DNA from: Halomonas elongata DSM 2581
GTDB lineage: Bacteria; Pseudomonadota; Gammaproteobacteria; Pseudomonadales; Halomonadaceae
Reading direction: 5' to 3'
Length of the DNA stretch: 64,000 nucleotides
NCBI RefSeq assembly: GCF_000196875.2
Contig: NC_014532.2
Span: 1,674,001 to 1,738,000 of the forward strand
The translations under genes and the position numbers were made by a program. A model generated the notes under the pieces. It was not told the origin of the DNA. It saw only the letters and a program-made list of their open reading frames with translations, and did not search any database. This document shows positions 8,008-17,399 of this stretch, piece by piece; position 1 is the first letter of the stretch; each line of letters starts with the position of its first letter.

Positions 8008-8508
8008 TTACTTGAGATGTGGACGCAGATCGCCTCGGGCGCTGTCGAGCAGGGTGATGAACTGGATGTCACCGCTGCTGTCGATGCGGTCGACCCTGGC
8101 CATGCTGGCCATTCCCTGATTCATCTTCAATTGCTCGAAGATTTCCAGGGTCAGTTTCTCGGCGGGGAGATCGCCGGGATTCAACAGGCCGTCTTCCAGG
8201 GTGAAGGTCGGCAGCAGGGTGGCGCGCACTCGTGTCATGCCGCCTTCCGCCAGTACCCGACGCACGAACAGCCAGCCTTCGCAGGTCAGGGCCTGCTCGT
8301 CGTGTTCGCGCAGAAAGAGCGTGCGGTAGCAGGCGCCTTCGCTGGCCGCCTTCTCGGCCATGCTGCGATAGGCCTCGGTCATGCGCGTCGCCGAGACCCG
8401 GGCCTTTTCGAGTTCGCGCAGGGCGGCGCTGTGTTCACGCTCGAGCTGGGCCTGACGCTGAAAGGTGAGCCAGCGGCGGTAGTCGCGGATCAGGTGTTGG
8501 GTGTCCAT
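8008..8508 (-). CDS. Hypothetical protein paired with the CynX-type transporter
   Basis: I do not recognise this 166-residue protein. Residues 1-60 are highly charged and heptad-like (YRRWLTFQRQAQLEREHSA and LRELEKARVSATRMTEAYR), consistent with a coiled coil. The rest is mixed alpha/beta and ends LLDSARGDLRPHLK. It has no signal peptide or membrane segment. The ATG at 8506-8508 is the only good start. The 4-bp gap to the transporter gene implies one transcript. It could be a regulator or accessory protein, but nothing in the sequence decides this. Confidence 0.7.
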   Translation of the reverse strand: MDTQHLIRDYRRWLTFQRQAQLEREHSAALRELEKARVSATRMTEAYRSMAEKAASEGACYRTLFLREHDEQALTCEGWLFVRRVLAEGGMTRVRATLLPTFTLEDGLLNPGDLPAEKLTLEIFEQLKMNQGMASMARVDRIDSSGDIQFITLLDSARGDLRPHLK

Positions 8509-8597
8509 GGCGTTCCTTGCAAATCCAGGTATAGAGATGAGGGCTATGGCGGATCACCGTCGCACAAGTCGCAGTGTTCCGCCACACCGGCAGGTTG

Positions 8598-9899
8598 TCA
8601 GGCCTGCTCTCGCTTCTGGCCGCCGCGCCGCCGGCGCTTTCGACCGGTGGGGGCATCGCGATTGGCGGTGTTGTTACCGCCAGCGTTGCGGTTGCCACCG
8701 CCGTTACCGCCTCGACCGCGGCCGCGCCCGCCACGGCCGTTCTCGATCGGCTCCGGCTTGGCGTTGGGGTCCGGTTCGAAGCCCGGCTCGATGTGCTTGA
8801 CCAGGTCGCGCTTGATCAGTTTCTCGATGTTCTTGAGCAGGCCGTGCTCGTCGACGCAGACCAGCGACACGGCCTGACCTTCGTTGCCGGCGCGTCCGGT
8901 GCGGCCGATGCGGTGGACGTAGTCCTCGGCGACGTTGGGCAGCTCGAAGTTGACCACGTGCGGCAGTTCGTCGATGTCGAGTCCGCGGGCGGCGATGTCG
9001 GTGGCCACCAGGACCTGCAGGTCGCCGGACTTGAAGGCCGACAATGCCTTGGTGCGGGCCGACTGGCTCTTGTTGCCGTGGATCGCCATGGCAGGGATGT
9101 CACGCTTGCCGAGATGCTCGGCCAGGCGGTTGGCCCCGTGCTTGGTGCGGGTGAAGACCAGCACCTGGAACCAGCGCTGCGATTGGATCAGGTGCGCCAG
9201 CAGGTCGCGCTTCTTCTCGCGGTCGACCCGGTAGACGGCCTGCTCGACGGTTTCGGCGGTGGTGTTGCGCCGTGCCACCTCGATCAGGGTCGGCCGGTCG
9301 AGCAACTGGTTGGCCAGCGTCTGGATCTCGTTGGAGAAGGTCGCCGAGAACAGCAGGTTCTGGCGCTTGGCGGGCAGCAGCTTGAGGACCTTGCGGATGT
9401 CGTGGATGAAGCCCATGTCGAGCATGCGGTCGGCTTCGTCCAGCACCAGGGTCTCGACGCCGGAGAGATCGACGTGGCCTTGTTGTTGCAGGTCGAGCAG
9501 GCGCCCCGGCGTGGCCACCAGGATGTCCAGTCCAGGGCGGATGGCATCCACCTGGGGCTGCTGGCCGACACCGCCGAAGATGACGTGCGATGTCAGCGAC
9601 AGGTGCCGGCCGTAGTCGCGCACGCTTTCACCGACCTGGGCGGCGAGTTCGCGCGTGGGGGTCAGCACCAGGGCACGCACGCCGCGCTTGGCGGGGCGCT
9701 TGCCGTCGGCCAGGCGCTGGAGCATCGGCAGGGTGAAGCCGGCGGTCTTGCCGGTACCGGTCTGGGCGCTGGCCAGCAGGTCGCCGCCCTCGAGAACGGC
9801 GGGAATGGCCTGGCGCTGGATCGGGGTCGGCTCGGTATAGCCCTGGGCCTCGATAGCGCTCAGGAGTTCGGCCCGCAGGCCTAGGTCGGAAAAGCTCAT
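8598..9899 (-). CDS. rhlE: DEAD-box ATP-dependent RNA helicase (RhlE type)
   Basis: RhlE-type helicases remodel RNA in ribosome assembly and mRNA turnover. The 433-residue protein has the Q motif ([11 protein letters not shown]), Walker A AQTGTGKT (45-52), [12 protein letters not shown] (154-157), SAT (185-187), ARGLDI and HRIGRTGR in order. The start [13 protein letters not shown] is the RhlE signature. After about residue 385 comes a disordered, Arg/Gly/Asn-rich tail ending [13 protein letters not shown], typical of RNA-binding extensions. It stands alone; the 143 bp upstream (9900-10042) show nothing else. Confidence 0.93.
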   Translation of the reverse strand: MSFSDLGLRAELLSAIEAQGYTEPTPIQRQAIPAVLEGGDLLASAQTGTGKTAGFTLPMLQRLADGKRPAKRGVRALVLTPTRELAAQVGESVRDYGRHLSLTSHVIFGGVGQQPQVDAIRPGLDILVATPGRLLDLQQQGHVDLSGVETLVLDEADRMLDMGFIHDIRKVLKLLPAKRQNLLFSATFSNEIQTLANQLLDRPTLIEVARRNTTAETVEQAVYRVDREKKRDLLAHLIQSQRWFQVLVFTRTKHGANRLAEHLGKRDIPAMAIHGNKSQSARTKALSAFKSGDLQVLVATDIAARGLDIDELPHVVNFELPNVAEDYVHRIGRTGRAGNEGQAVSLVCVDEHGLLKNIEKLIKRDLVKHIEPGFEPDPNAKPEPIENGRGGRGRGRGGNGGGNRNAGGNNTANRDAPTGRKRRRRGGQKREQA

Positions 9900-10042
9900 G
9901 CAGTCTCCGCAGCAACGTCTCGATCCGTGCCAGCCGCCTCGGGCGACCGGCCAGTCCCGGATCAGGACGTGGGAATAGGGTCAGACGCGGCAGGAGGGAC
10001 CAGCGATGCCGCGAGTGGCGGTATTATGCCATAGTCGTACGC

Positions 10043-10633
10043 TCAGCGCAGCCGTTCGATCGCCGTGGCCAGCCGGTCGGCGAGGCGGTCCAGATCCTGC
10101 CCGAGCGCCTGGACCAGAGCCGGATAGCCATCGGCCTCGAGTGGCGTGGTCAAGCTGAAGGGCGTCAATGCCAGCAGTTCACCACTGGCGTCGCGGAGCT
10201 GCCAGCGCCCCTCGGCCACGGCCATGCCGTCGTGGCGACCCTGGAAGCGGTCCATCTCGAGTCGCAGGCTCAGGGGAGCGTCGCCCCGGGCGGTGTCGCC
10301 GTCGAGCATGATCCGCGTGTCGGGCAGGCGGGTGGCCAGACGATCGCGCAGCCCGCGCTCGAGCTGGCGGCCCAGCGGCTCGGCCCATTGGTGCCCCTTG
10401 GCCTGCTGGACGGTGATGTCGTCGAGCTGGAAGACGATGCCTTCCACGTCGAGATAGCGTGCCAGCCGGATGGGGCGTATCACCAGCAGCCGCTCGGTCG
10501 AGGCATCGATGGCATCGTCGGCCAGCGGTGCGTCGGGCAGGGTGTAGTGGGTCGGCGGCGTGCCGCCGGTGGCGCAACCGCTCAGCCAGAGGGCCGCCAG
10601 GGAGGCGGCGAACAGGTTGGCAAGACGCATCAT
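10043..10633 (-). CDS. pqiC: PqiC outer-membrane lipoprotein (intermembrane transport complex)
   Basis: This 196-residue lipoprotein has a signal peptide ending in the lipobox LSGC (Cys19). The mature part matches the ABC-type auxiliary/DUF330 family (HYTLPDAP start, VIRPIRLARYLD, QWAEPLGRQLERGLRDRL). PqiC anchors the PqiB needle at the outer membrane for lipid traffic across the periplasm. The start codon overlaps the pqiB stop (ATGA), so translation is coupled. It is the last gene of pqiA-pqiB-pqiC. Confidence 0.92.
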   Translation of the reverse strand: MMRLANLFAASLAALWLSGCATGGTPPTHYTLPDAPLADDAIDASTERLLVIRPIRLARYLDVEGIVFQLDDITVQQAKGHQWAEPLGRQLERGLRDRLATRLPDTRIMLDGDTARGDAPLSLRLEMDRFQGRHDGMAVAEGRWQLRDASGELLALTPFSLTTPLEADGYPALVQALGQDLDRLADRLATAIERLR

Positions 10634-12306
10634 GGCTGGCTCCTTGTGTCGGGGGCGCGGGGCGTCGGGTCCTCGGCGTCGATGCTGTCGAACAGCAGGG
10701 CCCGGGGATCCTCGCTGATCTTGCGCGCCGCCGGTTGCAGGTCGCGCATCAGGCGCTCGACCTGATCCAGGGTGTCGGTCAGCTCGCGATAGGCCGGTGA
10801 GTCGGCAGACAGCCCTTCCAGGGTGCCCTGGAGTTCTTTCAGGGTAGCGTTGAGGCTTCCCGGCAGCTCCCGGGTGCCAGGGTCGTCGAGCAGGGATTGC
10901 ATGCTGGCGGTCAGCTTGCGGACTTCCTCGAGCATGGCCTTCGATGTCGTCAGGTTGTCTTCCAGGCCGGTGAGGATCGGCGCGACCTCGAGGGCATTGA
11001 GCTTGTCGAGCAGGGCCGTGACCTGCGACTGAATCTGTGCCAGTCCCGTGGAGGTGGTGGGGAAGACCGTGCGTCCGGCGAAGGTTTCCGCCTTGTGTTC
11101 GCCGGCGCGTTGATCGTCGAAGGTCAGGTCGACGAACAGCGCGCCGGTCAGCAGGCTGCCGCTTTTCAGCGAAGCGCGCAGGCCCAGCCCGAACAGGCGG
11201 TCGAAGCGTTCCCGCCAGTCGTCGAGATCCAGTTTGTCGACGCCCAGTCGCTGTGGCTCGATGCGGATCAGTACCGGGATGGCCAGGCGGTCGCGGTCAT
11301 CGGGCTGCGGGGCGGTGAAGTTCCAGGGCACGCTGGCGACCGTGCCGAGGCGCACGCCGCGGAACTCGACCGGGGCGCCCTTGGAGAGTCCCCTGACGGT
11401 ATTCTCGACCAGCAGTACATATTCGAGATATTCGTCGAAAGTGCCTTCGCGGGCGCTCTGCTCGTCGGGATGCAGGGTGAAGGTGGTATCCGGCGACACC
11501 GGCTGACCCGGTGGCAGGTCTTCCGGCACGCCGAAGGTGACCCCGCCGCCGAGCAGGGCTTCGACCGACTCGACCTGCAGGTTGATGCCCTGGGAGTTCA
11601 GGCTGAAATCGATGCCGCTGGTGGACCAGAAGCGGGTGTTGTGGGTGATCAACTGGTTATAGGGGCTTTCGATGAAGATCCGATGGTGCATCTGCTGGGT
11701 GTCGACATCGAAATCGGCCTTTTCCACGCGACCGACCGGAAAGCCCTGGAAGGTGATGGGGTCGCCCACGCTGAGGGCGTTGCCGACCTGGCTGGTCAGA
11801 TTGATGCGGATGCCTTCGGCGCCGGGTGGTGCCACGGGAGGCTGGTCACTGACCTCGAAGGTTCGTGCTTCCTTGTCGCTCTGGCCGGGTTCGAGCTGCA
11901 GGTAGGCACCGGACAATACGGTGTTGAGGCCGCTGATGCCCTCGCGTCCGATGCGTGGCTTGACGACCCAGAAGCTGCTGTCCTCGACCAGCATGGGTTC
12001 GGCCTGCGATTTCATGCGGGCCTTGATGATGACGCGCGACTGGTCGTCGGAGAGCGATACCGACTCGACCTGGCCGATTTCGACGTTGCGCGTCTTGATC
12101 AGGGTGCTGCCGGCCTCGATGCCATCGGCACTGTCCATGGTCAGGGTGATCAGCGGCCCGCGGCTGGCGTAGTTGTCGTACACCAGCCAGGCGCCGATCA
12201 GCAGTGCCACGATGGGGACGATCCAGATCGGCGACAGCCGGGCCTGGCGCGAGGTATGGGCGCGGTGTTCGTCATCCCGATCAGTGTCGCGGGCAGTATC
12301 GTTCAT
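10630..12306 (-). CDS. pqiB: PqiB, MCE-domain intermembrane transport protein
   Basis: PqiB forms a hexameric periplasmic tube for phospholipid movement between the membranes. The 558-residue protein has a charged cytoplasmic N terminus, one TM helix at about 25-45 (IWIVPIVALLIGAWLVY) and three MlaD/MCE domains, each with the family G-S-x-V/T-x-F/I-x-G type turns (for example GDPITFQGFPVGRVEKA and GAPVEFRGVRLGTV). The C-terminal 150 residues are helical and heptad-rich, as expected for the needle. It is 16 bp downstream of pqiA. Confidence 0.95.
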   Translation of the reverse strand: MNDTARDTDRDDEHRAHTSRQARLSPIWIVPIVALLIGAWLVYDNYASRGPLITLTMDSADGIEAGSTLIKTRNVEIGQVESVSLSDDQSRVIIKARMKSQAEPMLVEDSSFWVVKPRIGREGISGLNTVLSGAYLQLEPGQSDKEARTFEVSDQPPVAPPGAEGIRINLTSQVGNALSVGDPITFQGFPVGRVEKADFDVDTQQMHHRIFIESPYNQLITHNTRFWSTSGIDFSLNSQGINLQVESVEALLGGGVTFGVPEDLPPGQPVSPDTTFTLHPDEQSAREGTFDEYLEYVLLVENTVRGLSKGAPVEFRGVRLGTVASVPWNFTAPQPDDRDRLAIPVLIRIEPQRLGVDKLDLDDWRERFDRLFGLGLRASLKSGSLLTGALFVDLTFDDQRAGEHKAETFAGRTVFPTTSTGLAQIQSQVTALLDKLNALEVAPILTGLEDNLTTSKAMLEEVRKLTASMQSLLDDPGTRELPGSLNATLKELQGTLEGLSADSPAYRELTDTLDQVERLMRDLQPAARKISEDPRALLFDSIDAEDPTPRAPDTRSQP

Positions 12307-12322
12307 GAAGCGCTTCCTTGTT

Positions 12323-13630
12323 TCATGTGAGGCGTTTCCTGTGAGGCACGACCGGATCGTCCCAGATCAGCCTGGGATCGAAGCTCATGGCAGCCAGCAT
12401 GGTGATCACCACCACGCCGCCGAAGGCCAGGGCGGCGGGGCCGGGGGTGATCGACATCAGGTTGCCGGCGCGAATCAGGGCCACCAGGATCGCCACCACG
12501 AAGATATCGACCATCGACCAGCGACCGATGAACTCGGTGAGGCGATACAGTCGGGTGCGGGCCAGGGCATTCATGCGGTGGGCGCGCGGCGCCACCAGGC
12601 ACAACCAGGAAAGGGCGATCAACTTGCCGAGGGGCACGATCACGCTGGCCACCAGGATCACCATGGCCACCGGCCAGGACCCCATCTCCAGCAACTGGAC
12701 CACGCCGCCGATGATGGTGGAAGGATTGGGCCGACCGAGACTGGTAGTGGTCATGATCGGGTAGACGTTGGCCGGGATGTAGAGCACGGCGGCGGCGGCC
12801 AGCAGGGCCCAGGTGCGTTGCAGGCTATGGGGCTGGCGTGCATGCAGGGGTTCACCGCAGCGCTGGCAGCGTCCCTTGCCCCGGGCGTCCAGGCGATTGA
12901 CGAGCCCGCAGGTGGCGCAGCCGGTGAGCCCCTGGCCGGCGGCGGTTTCCCCGGTACGACTGCCTTCGGGAGCGCTGGGCTCGCCGGCCAGGGCGAACCA
13001 TAGCCAGTCCCGGTCCACGGACTGGGTGGTGGCGACCAGCAGGACCACGAAAACGCCGAAGGCCCAGAATCCGGGGCCGAGCTCGATCTGGGCGAGTCCG
13101 GCGATCTTGATCAGGCTGACCAGGGTGCCGATGAGGAAGACATCGGCCATCATCCAAGGTTGCAAGTGTGCCAGCGAGCGGGCTATACCTCGGCTGGCCA
13201 GCAGGGGAGCGCCGCGTAGCAGTCCTGCCTGCAACCAGACCACGCCGATGAGGTAGAGGGTGGGCAGCACCAGGATGGTCAGCAGCACGGCGATGGCCAC
13301 CAGTGGCTCGTGGTAGCCGATCAGTTGGGTGGCCGACTGGGTCAGTTCGATACGGTTGCCTACGCCGCGGACGCTGAAGCCGAGGAAAGGATAGGTCACC
13401 GCCAGGGCGAGCGTTATCAGCGAGGCCAGGGCCAGCGCCATGCTGCGCTGGGCGGGATAGCGATGGCGACGTACCTCGGCATGGCCGCAGCGCGGACAGG
13501 TCGCCTGTTCGCCAGAGCGCAGAGGGGGCAGGGCCATCAGCCAGTCGCACTGGTGACAGGCACGCAGGCGCCGCCGCGAATGCCGCGTCTCGGGCGGGGC
13601 CTGATCGACGAGAGGGGCCTCTCTGAGCAT
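12323..13630 (-). CDS. pqiA: PqiA inner-membrane protein with zinc-finger-like motifs
   Basis: This 435-residue polytopic protein contains two PqiA domains. Each starts with a rubredoxin-like Cys pair set (CHQCDW...CPRCGH near 25-49 and CATCG...CQRCG near 240-262) followed by four TM helices. PqiA works with PqiB/PqiC in membrane homeostasis; the operon is paraquat-inducible in E. coli. I chose the ATG at 13628-13630 because upstream in-frame sequence is not PqiA-like. It is divergent from the Ca/Na antiporter gene, with a 140-bp shared promoter region. Confidence 0.93.
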   Translation of the reverse strand: MLREAPLVDQAPPETRHSRRRLRACHQCDWLMALPPLRSGEQATCPRCGHAEVRRHRYPAQRSMALALASLITLALAVTYPFLGFSVRGVGNRIELTQSATQLIGYHEPLVAIAVLLTILVLPTLYLIGVVWLQAGLLRGAPLLASRGIARSLAHLQPWMMADVFLIGTLVSLIKIAGLAQIELGPGFWAFGVFVVLLVATTQSVDRDWLWFALAGEPSAPEGSRTGETAAGQGLTGCATCGLVNRLDARGKGRCQRCGEPLHARQPHSLQRTWALLAAAAVLYIPANVYPIMTTTSLGRPNPSTIIGGVVQLLEMGSWPVAMVILVASVIVPLGKLIALSWLCLVAPRAHRMNALARTRLYRLTEFIGRWSMVDIFVVAILVALIRAGNLMSITPGPAALAFGGVVVITMLAAMSFDPRLIWDDPVVPHRKRLT

Positions 13631-13770
13631 GGTGATGGGTCGCGAAGCCGGCCTTGGCACTAGGCGGTCATCCTCCTGGCACCGGATTGAGTCCAATCCC
13701 AAGTGTGTCACGTTGACGCCGGAGGGGCCATAGTCAAACATACAAACCCGAATGTTCCGATGGAGATACC

Positions 13771-14754
13771 ATGATACTTCCCGTTCTGGCGGTGGTGGCG
13801 GGACTGGTCCTGCTGATGTGGAGTGCCGAGCGCTTCGTCGATGGCGCGGCGTCGACCTCATCGCACCTCGGGCTTTCGCCCCTGTTGATCGGGATGCTGG
13901 TAATCGGCTTTGGCACCTCGGCGCCCGAGCTGGTGGTCTCGGTCATCGCAGCGGCCCAGGACAATCCCGGTCTGGCGCTGGGCAATGCCTACGGCTCGAA
14001 CATCGTCAACATCGGCCTGATTCTCGGCCTGGTGGCGTTGATTTCCCCATTGGCCGTGCACTCGAGCATGATCCGTCGCGAACTGCCGATCCTGGGGGGC
14101 GTGACCCTGCTCTCGGCATTGCTGCTGATGGGCGGTGTTCTGGGGCGCTTCGAGGGAGCCTTGCTGTTGCTGATTCTCGTGGGGTTCATGGGATTCAGCA
14201 TATGGCAGGCCTTGAAAATGCCCGACGATGCGATGTCCGCGGATACTGAACAGGATATTGCCTCCCATCCGATGTCGCTGCGTGCCGGGCTGGTCTGGAC
14301 GCTGGTCGGTCTGTTGCTGCTGGTGGTCAGCTCGCGCCTGCTGGTTTGGGGGGCCGTGTCCATTGCCCAGAGCTTCGGGGTCAGTGACCTGATCATCGGG
14401 CTGACGGTGGTGGCCGTGGGGACTTCTCTGCCCGAGCTGGCCTCCTCGATCAGCGCTCTGCGCCGTGGAGAACACGACCTGGTGCTGGGCAATGTGGTGG
14501 GTTCCAACCTGTTCAATACCCTGGGTGTGGTGGGCCTTGCGTCGCTGATCACGCCGATCGAGGTGGCGAGCGAGGTGCTGTGGCGAGACTGGACGCTGAT
14601 GACGGCCATGACGGCCCTGATGATGGTCTTCGCTCTGGGCTGGCGGGGGCGTGCGGGGCGTATCAACCGTCTCGAAGGCGGAGTGCTGCTGCTCATGTAC
14701 CTGACCTATACCGGTTTCATGATCAGCCTGGTGGTGCAGGGTGGGGCTGCCTAG
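13771..14754 (+). CDS. Calcium/sodium antiporter (CaCA family, YrbG-like)
   Basis: This inner-membrane cation exchanger of 327 residues has about ten TM helices in two inverted halves. The alpha repeats are clear: GFGTSAPELVVS (GTSAPEL at 48-54) with GNAYGSNIVNIG in the first half, and AVGTSLPELASS (217-223) with GNVVGSNLFNTLG in the second. These supply the ion-binding acidic residues. A central polar loop (about 150-170) separates the halves. RBS GGAGA precedes the ATG. It is monocistronic between pqiA (divergent) and cioA; the Ca/Na assignment follows the family. Confidence 0.9.
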   Translation: MILPVLAVVAGLVLLMWSAERFVDGAASTSSHLGLSPLLIGMLVIGFGTSAPELVVSVIAAAQDNPGLALGNAYGSNIVNIGLILGLVALISPLAVHSSMIRRELPILGGVTLLSALLLMGGVLGRFEGALLLLILVGFMGFSIWQALKMPDDAMSADTEQDIASHPMSLRAGLVWTLVGLLLLVVSSRLLVWGAVSIAQSFGVSDLIIGLTVVAVGTSLPELASSISALRRGEHDLVLGNVVGSNLFNTLGVVGLASLITPIEVASEVLWRDWTLMTAMTALMMVFALGWRGRAGRINRLEGGVLLLMYLTYTGFMISLVVQGGAA

Positions 14755-14769
14755 CCACCTGCGACAATA

Positions 14770-14781
14770 AGTTGATCAACT
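14770..14781. promoter_or_regulatory. Palindrome flanked by direct repeats upstream of cioAB
   Basis: The perfect 12-bp palindrome AGTTGATCAACT is flanked by two copies of CTGCGACAA (14759-14767 and 14780-14788). It lies about 185 bp before cioA and just after the antiporter stop. It resembles two FNR/ANR half-sites (TTGAT/ATCAA) without the usual 4-bp spacer, so it is not a standard FNR box. It could be an operator for the oxidase operon. Confidence 0.35.
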
Positions 14782-14965
14782 GCGACAACGCGACGCTCCG
14801 GAATTCCCGACTTTAGGGATAGCATGAACCTAGGCGAGCGAGGCCATGTAATGGGGGCTCGGGACAGGCCGTAACCCCAGGGTCGTTTCTATCGTCTAGG
14901 CTGTTGCATGAACGGAGGCTTAAACGCTTCTGTTTTGTCCTGAGTGAGGGAACCTGGAGTCTGCC

Positions 14966-16378
14966 ATGGAACTTGATCCACTATTGCTGTCGCGATTGCA
15001 GTTCGCATTCGTGGTGTCCTTTCACGCCATCTTTCCCGTCTTCTCCATCGGGCTCGCGTCCTATCTCGCGGTGCTCAATGGGCTGTTCTACCGCACTGGC
15101 AACCCGGCCTGGGAGCGCCTGGCCATGTTCTGGGCCAAGGTCTTTGCGGTGGTCTTCGCGATGGGTGTGGTGTCGGGCATCGTCATGTCCTTCCAGTTCG
15201 GCACCAACTGGAGCAACTTCTCCTTTGCTGCCTCGAACTTCCTTGGACCCTTGCTCAGCTACGAGGTGGTCACGGCCTTCTTCCTCGAGGCGACCTTCCT
15301 CGGCGTGCTGTTGTTCGGACGCCACAAGGTGCCACAGGGGGTTCACCTGTTCGCTTCCATCATGGTGGCGGTGGGGACCTTCATTTCGGCATTCTGGATC
15401 CTTGCGGCCAATAGCTGGATGCAGACGCCGGTGGGTACGGAACTCATCGACGGTCGTTTCCATGTGACTTCCTGGTCGGAGGCGATCTTCAATCCCTCCT
15501 TCGGGTACCGCTTTGCTCACATGGTACTGGCGTCCTTCCTCACCGGCGGTTTCGTGGTAGCCGGGGTCAGTGCCTGGTACCTGCTGATCGGGCGCGATGC
15601 CGAGGCCAATCGCAAGGCCTTCTCGATGTGCCTGTGGCTGTTGCTGGTGCTGGCGCCGACCCAGGCGGTGGTGGGGGATTTCCATGGCCTCAATACCCTG
15701 GAGCATCAGCCGACCAAGGTGGCGGCCATGGAAGGCAACTGGGAGACACAGTCGCACACGCCGCTGCTGCTGTTCGCCTGGCCGGATCAGGATGCCCAGG
15801 GGAACCTCGTCGAGTTCGGCATCCCGGGCCTTGCGAGTCTGATCCTGACGCACCATGTCGGTGGTGAAGTGCCGGGCATCAGTGAGGTGCCGCCGTCGGA
15901 GCAGCCGCCCGTGTGGATGGTCTTCTGGTCCTTCCGCCTCATGGTCGCCCTGGGAGTGGCGATGATCGGTGTGGCATTGGCCGGGCTCTGGCTGCGCGTC
16001 AAGGGTCGCCTGTACGACCAGCGAGGCTTCCTGCAACTGATGCGGGTGATGAGTGTGTCGCCGTTCCTGGCGGTGCTGGCCGGTTGGTTCGTGACGGAAA
16101 TCGGTCGCGCTCCCTGGCTGGTCTACGGAGTGATGGACCAGGCCGAGGCGCTCACGCCCTCGCTGAGTGGCTGGATGGCGTTGACGACCCTGGTGGGATA
16201 CATCGCCGTCTATGCCATCGTGTTCTGGGCCGGTTTCTACTACCTCACCCGGGTGGTGCGCCAGGGCATGCTGCCGGACCTCGAACCCCACGACGACGAA
16301 GTTGAGCGGCCCGCGCGTCCGTTGTCTGCCGCCCACGTGCCCTTCGAGGACGCCTCCAATCAACCGGGCAGGAGCTGA
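14966..16378 (+). CDS. cioA: Cyanide-insensitive bd-type quinol oxidase subunit I (CioA)
   Basis: Subunit I carries the three hemes and the quinol site of a bd-family terminal oxidase. The 470-residue protein has the heme ligands H20 (VSFHAIFP), H185 (YRFAHM) and M326 (FWSFRLM). The Q-loop (about 240-315) is short, which marks the CIO class rather than E. coli CydA. The usually conserved GRQPW motif reads GRAPW (380-384). It is followed after 3 bp by cioB and then cydDC, so oxidase and assembly exporter form one operon. Confidence 0.93.
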   Translation: MELDPLLLSRLQFAFVVSFHAIFPVFSIGLASYLAVLNGLFYRTGNPAWERLAMFWAKVFAVVFAMGVVSGIVMSFQFGTNWSNFSFAASNFLGPLLSYEVVTAFFLEATFLGVLLFGRHKVPQGVHLFASIMVAVGTFISAFWILAANSWMQTPVGTELIDGRFHVTSWSEAIFNPSFGYRFAHMVLASFLTGGFVVAGVSAWYLLIGRDAEANRKAFSMCLWLLLVLAPTQAVVGDFHGLNTLEHQPTKVAAMEGNWETQSHTPLLLFAWPDQDAQGNLVEFGIPGLASLILTHHVGGEVPGISEVPPSEQPPVWMVFWSFRLMVALGVAMIGVALAGLWLRVKGRLYDQRGFLQLMRVMSVSPFLAVLAGWFVTEIGRAPWLVYGVMDQAEALTPSLSGWMALTTLVGYIAVYAIVFWAGFYYLTRVVRQGMLPDLEPHDDEVERPARPLSAAHVPFEDASNQPGRS

Positions 16379-16381
16379 GCC

Positions 16382-17386
16382 ATGGAAATGTTCGATCTGT
16401 CATTGATCTGGGCCCTGATCATCGGCTTCGGGGTGATCATGTACGTGCTCATGGATGGTTTCGACCTGGGCGTGGGGATTCTCTTTCCCTTCGCGCCGGA
16501 CGAGGCCGGGCGCGATGTGATGATGAACTCGGTGGCGCCGATCTGGGACGGCAACGAAACCTGGCTGGTCCTGGGAGGCGCCGGGTTGCTGGCGGCCTTC
16601 CCGCTGGTCTATTCGGTGTTCCTGCCGGCGCTGTACCTCGGGGTATTCCTGCTGCTGGCCGGGTTGATCTTCCGGGGCATCGCCTTCGAGTTCCGCTTCA
16701 AGTCGCATCGTAATCGCCACTGGTGGAATCGTGCCTTCTGCTGGGGCTCGGCGGTGGCGGCCTTCGCCCAGGGCGTGGTGGTCGGCGCCTATATCCAGGG
16801 CTTCGCCGTCGAGGACTTCGTCTATGTGGGCGGTCCGCTCGACTGGCTGACGCCCTTCACAGTGCTGACCGGCCTGGGCCTGATGGCGGGCTATGCGCTG
16901 CTCGGTGCCACCTGGTTGATCATGAAGACCGAAGGGCGGCTTCAGGATTGGGCCTACGGCCTGGCGCCCAAGCTGCTGATTGCGGTACTGGCGGTCTTCG
17001 CGATCATCAGTTTCTGGACGCCCTTCGTCGACGAGTCGGTGCGCGAGCGCTGGTTCGGCCACCTGGATCTGATCTGGATCTTCCCGGTGCTGGCGCTGGC
17101 CTGTGCGGCGCTGCTCTGGCGTGCCGTGCGTCAGCGTCGCGAGGGGCAGCCCTTCATCGCGACACTCGGCCTGTTCGTCTTCACCTACCTGGGCCTGGTG
17201 GTCAGCAAGTGGCCGGTGATCGTGCCGCCGGACTACACCATCTGGGATGCGGCCTCGGCGCCCGAGTCACAGCTCTTCCTGCTGATCGGCGTGCTGTTCG
17301 TGATTCCCCTCGTGCTGACTTACACCGCCTGGACCTACTGGGTGTTCCGCGGCAAGGTTCGGGAGGGTGACGGTTATCACCACTGA
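16382..17386 (+). CDS. cioB: Cyanide-insensitive bd-type quinol oxidase subunit II (CioB)
   Basis: This 334-residue, 8-9 TM partner of CioA has family marks MYVLMDGFDLGVGIL (about 20-34) and the WDGNETWLVLGGAGLLAAFP block (about 56-75), which are near-universal in CydB. No CydX-like small ORF is visible after it, as is usual for CIO enzymes. RBS GGCAGGAG precedes the ATG by 9 nt and lies within the end of cioA. Its 3' end overlaps the alternative GTG start of cydD. Confidence 0.93.
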   Translation: MEMFDLSLIWALIIGFGVIMYVLMDGFDLGVGILFPFAPDEAGRDVMMNSVAPIWDGNETWLVLGGAGLLAAFPLVYSVFLPALYLGVFLLLAGLIFRGIAFEFRFKSHRNRHWWNRAFCWGSAVAAFAQGVVVGAYIQGFAVEDFVYVGGPLDWLTPFTVLTGLGLMAGYALLGATWLIMKTEGRLQDWAYGLAPKLLIAVLAVFAIISFWTPFVDESVRERWFGHLDLIWIFPVLALACAALLWRAVRQRREGQPFIATLGLFVFTYLGLVVSKWPVIVPPDYTIWDAASAPESQLFLLIGVLFVIPLVLTYTAWTYWVFRGKVREGDGYHH

Positions 17387-17399
17387 GTCCGGGCACGAC

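Noticed and set aside
10897..12330. Plus-strand frame of 477 codons opposite pqiB
   Set aside because: Shadow of pqiB with repetitive G/D/V/H composition and no recognisable domain.
17367..17399. GTG start of cydD at 17367
   Set aside because: A GGGAGG lies directly against the GTG with no spacing. ATG 17400 gives a normal N terminus, though the GTG cannot be excluded.
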